From NCBI GenBank assembly GCA_017394565.1, contig JAFPXW010000051.1:1-8781 (forward strand): a stretch of 8,781 nucleotides of DNA, in the 5' to 3' direction. Positions 5,758 through 8,781 of this stretch are shown here, piece by piece. Position numbers and translations under genes: made by a program. Origin of the DNA: Oscillospiraceae bacterium (GTDB lineage Bacteria; Bacillota; Clostridia; Oscillospirales; Ruminococcaceae). Position 1 is the stretch's first letter. Each line of letters opens with the position of its first letter. The notes beneath the pieces were generated by a model. The model had not been told where the DNA came from. It ran no database searches and was given only the letters and a program-made list of their open reading frames with translations.

Positions 5758-5792
5758 ACTGACTTTTCGGCTGAATCTGCCGAATCTGCAGT
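5758..5792 (-). promoter_or_regulatory. Intercistronic hairpin between kinase and vWA genes
   Basis: The core stem is TTCGGC (5766-5771) with GCCGAA (5779-5784) around a 7-nt loop, with an outer ACTG (5758-5761)/CAGT (5789-5792) pairing. It begins directly after the kinase stop codon and has no T-run. Confidence 0.5.
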
Positions 5793-7157
5793 TTATTCGC
5801 TTTCTTCTTCCTCGTTGATCCGTGCGGTCACGCCGCCGAAGTCAACAACAATGCCGCCCCACAGCGGGAAGCCCTTGCCGGGGAGTACATTATAGAACTG
5901 ACCATCAGGCATCTTGGCACGCCAGGTCTTGTCGGAAAGGTTCTTGATACCGAGCATACCGGGCTTGAGCTTGTTCTCCACCAGCTCGCCGGTCACGGTC
6001 TGGAAATCATCCGATGCCACTTCCGTCTCGCAGGAATAGAACTTGCAGCCCAGATACAGCGGAACGCGGTAGTCGCGGTTGCTGAAGGCCAGTGTGACGA
6101 ACTCGGTGCCGCACTTCGGGCACTTGTAGGCCAGCTCGCCCAGCGGGCTGAACATACAGGAGAAGTTGGTTCTGCCGCACGGACAGCCGATGATCTCGGA
6201 ACGCAGGCGGATGAACATCTTCTGCCACTCGTTCTCGATGATGCGCTTGTTCGGCTCGGTGATGCCCAGAGTAAAGGACTTGATGAACGCCTCGCGGATG
6301 TACGCGGGGTAGATCTTCCAGAATTTGATGACATTGTCGTGGATGCCGCGAACCGGACGATTGGTATCGTTGTTCGGATCATACACGAAGATCGCCTCGG
6401 AACCGTAGTGACGCAGTTCGGAGGATTCGGTCAGGCAGATATCCTTGACCACCTTCTCGCCTTCCATCGGATCGCCGCGGAACAGGAGTTTGAACAGCAC
6501 GACCGCCAGAGAGTACTTGTCGGTCTGTACGTTCGGCTTTTCCAGGCCGCGAACGACCTCGGGCGCCATATAGCCCGGCTTGCCGCCGATGCCGAAGTTT
6601 GCGCCGTCGGGGGCGATGTTATCGCAGTCGCACACGAGGATGTCGCCGGTATTGACATTGATGAAGAAGCCGCCGTCGTTCAGGTCCTGATAGCTCTTGC
6701 CGGCACGATGGAGCTGGCGGAACGCATTGACGATATTGATGACAGCCGTCACCATCGCATACAGGCTCTTGAACTGAACCGGGACCTTCATAGCGCGTCC
6801 GGTCAGCGGATCAATGTCCAGCTTGTAGGTATTGAGGATGTCCACGAAGGAATCGTAGCCCACAGGGCGCACATCCATCAGGTAGCCGAATCCGCCGGTA
6901 TCCAGCGGCTTTGTCAGATACTTCGGCCACAGGAACTTTTTGGAGGGCGCACCGTCCTTGATATTATTGTCAATGTTCTTACGGAAGGCAGTCGGATTCT
7001 TGATCTTGTCCACGTCATACCATTTCAGGGCGTACTGCATATCATTGAATTCAACGAGATATACGATACCCTGACCGCCGCTGCCCAGTACTTTCAGTAC
7101 CTTGGCAGCACCGCCGTATTCCATTTCGACATACTGACCGATCTGAAGCTCAACCAT
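5793..7157 (-). CDS. Divergent Ser/Thr kinase with Cys-pair insert (TerY-P triad kinase)
   Basis: A 454-residue cytosolic protein. The kinase domain spans about 18-320: glycine loop G25-S-G-G-Q-G30, A-L-K45-W (ATP-binding lysine), Y156-Q-D158-L-N in place of His-Arg-Asp, C176-D177-C-D179-N in place of Asp-Phe-Gly, G-Y-M-A198-P-E200 and then D213-K-Y-S-L for the following helix. The catalytic-loop Asn expected five residues after D158 is a Gly (163), so the site is divergent; activity is likely but not certain. After it come C325-x-C327 and C346-x-x-C349, a probable zinc ribbon, with C371 and C376 further on, and a C-terminal beta-rich region (about 396-447) with a W-x-A-K-M-P-D-G motif. E. 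coli YegI is the triad relative. The ATG at 7157 follows AAAGGGATGAG. No membrane helix is seen, unlike PknB-type kinases. Confidence 0.9.
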   Translation of the reverse strand: MVELQIGQYVEMEYGGAAKVLKVLGSGGQGIVYLVEFNDMQYALKWYDVDKIKNPTAFRKNIDNNIKDGAPSKKFLWPKYLTKPLDTGGFGYLMDVRPVGYDSFVDILNTYKLDIDPLTGRAMKVPVQFKSLYAMVTAVINIVNAFRQLHRAGKSYQDLNDGGFFINVNTGDILVCDCDNIAPDGANFGIGGKPGYMAPEVVRGLEKPNVQTDKYSLAVVLFKLLFRGDPMEGEKVVKDICLTESSELRHYGSEAIFVYDPNNDTNRPVRGIHDNVIKFWKIYPAYIREAFIKSFTLGITEPNKRIIENEWQKMFIRLRSEIIGCPCGRTNFSCMFSPLGELAYKCPKCGTEFVTLAFSNRDYRVPLYLGCKFYSCETEVASDDFQTVTGELVENKLKPGMLGIKNLSDKTWRAKMPDGQFYNVLPGKGFPLWGGIVVDFGGVTARINEEEESE

Positions 7158-7194
7158 TATGAACTCATCCCTTTCTCATAATTGAAATTCTTGC

Positions 7195-7213
7195 GGATCC
7201 TCCGGGAGGATCC
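7195..7213 (-). promoter_or_regulatory. Perfect 19-bp inverted repeat before the kinase gene
   Basis: GGATCCTCC (7195-7203) and GGAGGATCC (7205-7213) are exact complements around one base. As RNA it forms a 7-bp stem with a CCGGG-type loop, directly next to the hairpin at 7213-7245. As DNA it could be a protein-binding palindrome. Confidence 0.6.
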
Positions 7214-7245
7214 AGAACATGGCTGAAAGCAGCCCAGATGTTCTG
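7213..7245 (-). promoter_or_regulatory. Strong intercistronic hairpin after the LRR gene
   Basis: CAGAACAT (7213-7220) pairs with ATGTTCTG (7238-7245), and GGCTG (7221-7225) pairs with CAGCC (7230-7234); the loop is 4 nt and a 3-nt bulge (7235-7237) lies on one side. That is 13 base pairs, starting 4 nt after the LRR stop codon. No T-run follows, so processing or stabilisation of the upstream message is more likely than termination. Confidence 0.65.
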
Positions 7246-7249
7246 TAAA

Positions 7250-8284
7250 TCAGAGACCGAAGCCCTTCTTGGTAGCTTCGCACTTCACGCCGTTTGCCTG
7301 GCAGAACTTATGCACATAGGTATTCTCGTAGCAGCGGATCGTGAGGTTCGGACACATATCGAATGCGTTGTCCTCGATGAACTTCACGCCGTCGCCCAGG
7401 AACAGCTTCTTGAGGCTGATGCAGCTCTGGAATGCCTCAGCAGCGATACTCGTGATGGAGCTGGGCAGGTCGAGGATCTCGAGCCCCTGACAGAATGCGA
7501 AGGTATTCTCCTCGATCTCCGTCACGCCGTCCGGAATGCGCAGCATGGTCAGACGGGAGCAGGACTGGAATGCACCTCTGCCGATGCGCTTGACATTCGC
7601 CGGCAGCTCGATGGACTTGAGGCGCTTGCACTCAGAGAACGCAAACTCGCCGATCACGACCAGGGACGACGGCAGCTGTACGCTCTTGAGGAAGCCGAAG
7701 CCGTCGAAGCAGAATGCATCAATGGTGGTATAGCCGTCATCGACCTTGATGGCGTTCTTCCATCTGCTTCTCGATGCCGTCTTTGCGTCATAGATACGCT
7801 GCTGGGATACCGGAGGTGCCGCAGGCTTTGCGCCGCCGACCGGGCTGGTAACGCCGGGGATATTGCCGTTCTTCGGGATCGCACCCGGAGTCACTGCGCC
7901 GGCGCTTGCAGCGGGAGCCGCCGCAGCCTGAGCCGGTGCTGCCTGAACCGGTGCCGGTGCCGGGGACTCGTAGTCCCAGTCCATCATGAATGTAAAGCAC
8001 GTCAGGACAAACTCGACAGCGGAATCTGCCAGAAACAGTTCATTGGTCATATACTCGCGAGCCTTCATGATCGCGATCTTCTTGCTGTCCTCACGGCGCA
8101 TGGTAGAGAGCATATTCTGATTGAGAACTGTGCGGAGCAGACGACGTTCCTTCTCGTATTCCGGGATGGTGTCGTTCATGATCGAAACGAACTGATCCTT
8201 GTTATCCAGGATCTCCTCGCCATACTGCTGTACCATTTGTCTGAGTGCGTGCTTGATTTTGTTAGTGGTTTCAAAAACGAGCAT
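7250..8284 (-). CDS. Intracellular BspA-type leucine-rich-repeat protein with helical N-terminal domain
   Basis: A 344-residue protein, first gene of the operon. Residues 1-104 are helical and charged with a Y-G-E-E-I-L / D-x-x-P-E-Y-E-K-E pattern that I recognise only loosely as an adaptor-like N-terminal domain shared by various Firmicutes proteins. Residues 105-165 are an Ala/Pro-rich linker. Residues 186-320 hold BspA-type (LRR_5) repeats: A-F/T-F at 190, 215, 238, 261, 284 and 307, spaced exactly 23 apart for the last five, each with a Cys and a L-P-x-x-h-x-x-I core; the end (E-N-T-Y-V-H-K-F-C) is the usual capping element. There is no signal peptide, unlike surface BspA proteins, so it probably works in the cytosol as a scaffold or recognition module. 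The ATG at 8284 follows GGAGG at 6 nt; an in-frame start at 8401 has no ribosome site. Confidence 0.88.
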   Translation of the reverse strand: MLVFETTNKIKHALRQMVQQYGEEILDNKDQFVSIMNDTIPEYEKERRLLRTVLNQNMLSTMRREDSKKIAIMKAREYMTNELFLADSAVEFVLTCFTFMMDWDYESPAPAPVQAAPAQAAAAPAASAGAVTPGAIPKNGNIPGVTSPVGGAKPAAPPVSQQRIYDAKTASRSRWKNAIKVDDGYTTIDAFCFDGFGFLKSVQLPSSLVVIGEFAFSECKRLKSIELPANVKRIGRGAFQSCSRLTMLRIPDGVTEIEENTFAFCQGLEILDLPSSITSIAAEAFQSCISLKKLFLGDGVKFIEDNAFDMCPNLTIRCYENTYVHKFCQANGVKCEATKKGFGL

Positions 8285-8505
8285 AACTTGCCTCCTACAT
8301 TTTTTCTTTTGGTCGGTCAGGGCCTGCCTCTGGCTCCGGTATGGATCCGGTGCCGGACAGACCGGCGGAAAAACTGTCCTTTGGAAACGATCCTTCGCCA
8401 AAAAGCGTTAAAATCCCCGACAAACCCAGGCTGCACGCCCATGCGTGGGACACACGGGTGCGTTTCACAGCACAGATCTGCCGGATATCCAGAAATCGTT
8501 TCTTA
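8285..8505 (-). promoter_or_regulatory. Structured untranslated leader of the operon
   Basis: No gene is seen here. On the minus strand it is the part of the leader between the mobile element and the LRR start. It holds GCCGG/CCGGC (8352-8356 with 8362-8366, 5-nt loop), a CCGG-N7-CCGG palindrome (8337-8350) and a CCCA/TGGG hairpin near 8439-8450. Plus-strand frames crossing it are complements of the LRR gene. No second promoter with good boxes was found, so transcription probably arrives from 8696-8724. Confidence 0.5.
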
Positions 8506-8666
8506 GAGGCTGTTTAAGATCTGGAGATAGCCGGATTTTCGAGCAGATTTGTGCCGTATCAAAGCGCGAAATCCGCAGGAATACTGTATGTATTGCAAGG
8601 ATTTCGGGCAAAGATATAGTGCAAAGATGCCGGAATGACGGCTGTCGGAAGATTTTAAACAGGCTC
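8506..8666. mobile_element. 161-bp MITE-like palindromic element with TTA flanks
   Basis: The ends are imperfect inverted repeats matching at 22 of 28 positions (8506-8533 against 8639-8666): GAGGCTGTTTAAGATCT at one end and GAGCCTGTTTAAAATCT at the other. TTA flanks it on both sides (8503-8505, 8667-8669), a direct triplet consistent with a 3-bp target duplication. The middle is palindromic too: CGAAATCC (8567-8574) with GGATTTCG (8599-8606), and AATAC (8580-8584) with GTATT (8590-8594), centred within 1-2 bp of the element's midpoint. There is no transposase gene. Ends starting GAGCCTGTT and TNA-type duplications recall the IS1031 group of the IS5 family, from memory, so a transposase supplied in trans from such an IS is likely. 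Confidence 0.75.
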
Positions 8667-8695
8667 TTATGCGGAACATACATATAATTACATAA

Positions 8696-8724
8696 ATTAT
8701 ACCATACGAATTGGCGATTGTCAA
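8696..8724 (-). promoter_or_regulatory. Consensus promoter of the signalling operon
   Basis: On the minus strand TTGACA (8719-8724) and TATAAT (8696-8701) are perfect and separated by exactly 17 bp, preceded by an A/T-rich tract. The predicted start is near 8688, about 20 nt before the mobile element and about 400 nt before the LRR start codon. The element thus lies inside the transcript. Confidence 0.85.
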
Positions 8725-8733
8725 TAGTTATCG

Positions 8734-8746
8734 ACTGAAATTCAGT
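8734..8746. promoter_or_regulatory. Palindrome just upstream of the operon promoter
   Basis: ACTGAA (8734-8739), one base, TTCAGT (8741-8746). It is centred near -50 relative to the predicted start, a usual place for an activator site. Short and AT-rich, so chance is possible. Confidence 0.3.
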
Positions 8747-8781
8747 ATCCGGAAAAGAAAAAAAGATGCCGGAAACGATTA

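Noticed and set aside
7238..8506. 422-codon plus-strand frame opposite the LRR gene
   Set aside because: It mirrors the LRR repeats in complement, has no ribosome site, and the minus-strand gene has clear repeats, linker and a strong start.
8465..8724. Short minus-strand frames across the mobile element
   Set aside because: They read through the palindromic element and promoter, show no protein features and have no ribosome site.
8623..8774. 13-base direct repeat AAAGATGCCGGAA (8623-8635 and 8762-8774)
   Set aside because: One exact 13-mer pair is expected by chance at about this window size; the surrounding bases do not match.

Overview
The window looks like chromosomal DNA of a Gram-positive Clostridia, most likely a Ruminococcus-type member of the Oscillospiraceae. 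The basis is indirect: purine-rich Shine-Dalgarno sites, consensus housekeeping promoters, a SipW-type secreted protein, an intracellular BspA-type leucine-rich-repeat protein, and a GC-leaning codon choice in most genes next to AT-rich control regions. All convincing genes lie on the minus strand. No rRNA, tRNA or CRISPR array was seen.

Right to left (the direction of transcription): a promoter with perfect TTGACA and TATAAT boxes 17 bp apart (8696-8724) fires into a leader of about 400 nt. That leader contains a 161-bp palindromic, MITE-like element (8506-8666) flanked by TTA on both sides. Six genes then follow in one direction with gaps of 70-175 bp: an LRR protein with a helical N-terminal domain (7250-8284), a divergent Ser/Thr kinase with Cys pairs (5793-7157), a von Willebrand A (vWA) protein (4781-5722), a PP2C-like phosphatase (3718-4671), a four-helix membrane diguanylate cyclase (2671-3636), and a protein joining a cytidine-deaminase-like domain to acidic and Gln/Gly/Tyr-rich low-complexity tails (882-2495). 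A strong intrinsic terminator (822-855) closes the unit.

The kinase, vWA and PP2C set matches the known TerY-P triad (E. coli yegI/yegL/yegK is the familiar relative), a predicted intracellular phospho-signalling module. What looks new is the extension: a c-di-GMP synthase, a deaminase-fold protein with a prion-like tail, and an LRR protein in the same operon. A plausible but unproven reading is that the kinase and phosphatase set the phosphorylation state of the vWA and low-complexity proteins, the LRR protein acts as a scaffold or sensor, and the cyclase (and perhaps the deaminase) makes or edits a nucleotide signal. Every intercistronic gap carries a GC-rich hairpin without a following T-run.

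Downstream (1-623) lies a separate minus-strand unit with its own perfect consensus promoter (594-622). It begins with a 33-codon remnant of a SipW-type signal peptide that stops just before the usual Tyr-Ala-Trp-Phe motif, beside a short match to the mobile element's terminal repeat. It is followed by an intact-looking relative that runs off the left edge. These proteins are usually exported surface or biofilm-matrix subunits, so a link to c-di-GMP is tempting but is only inference.
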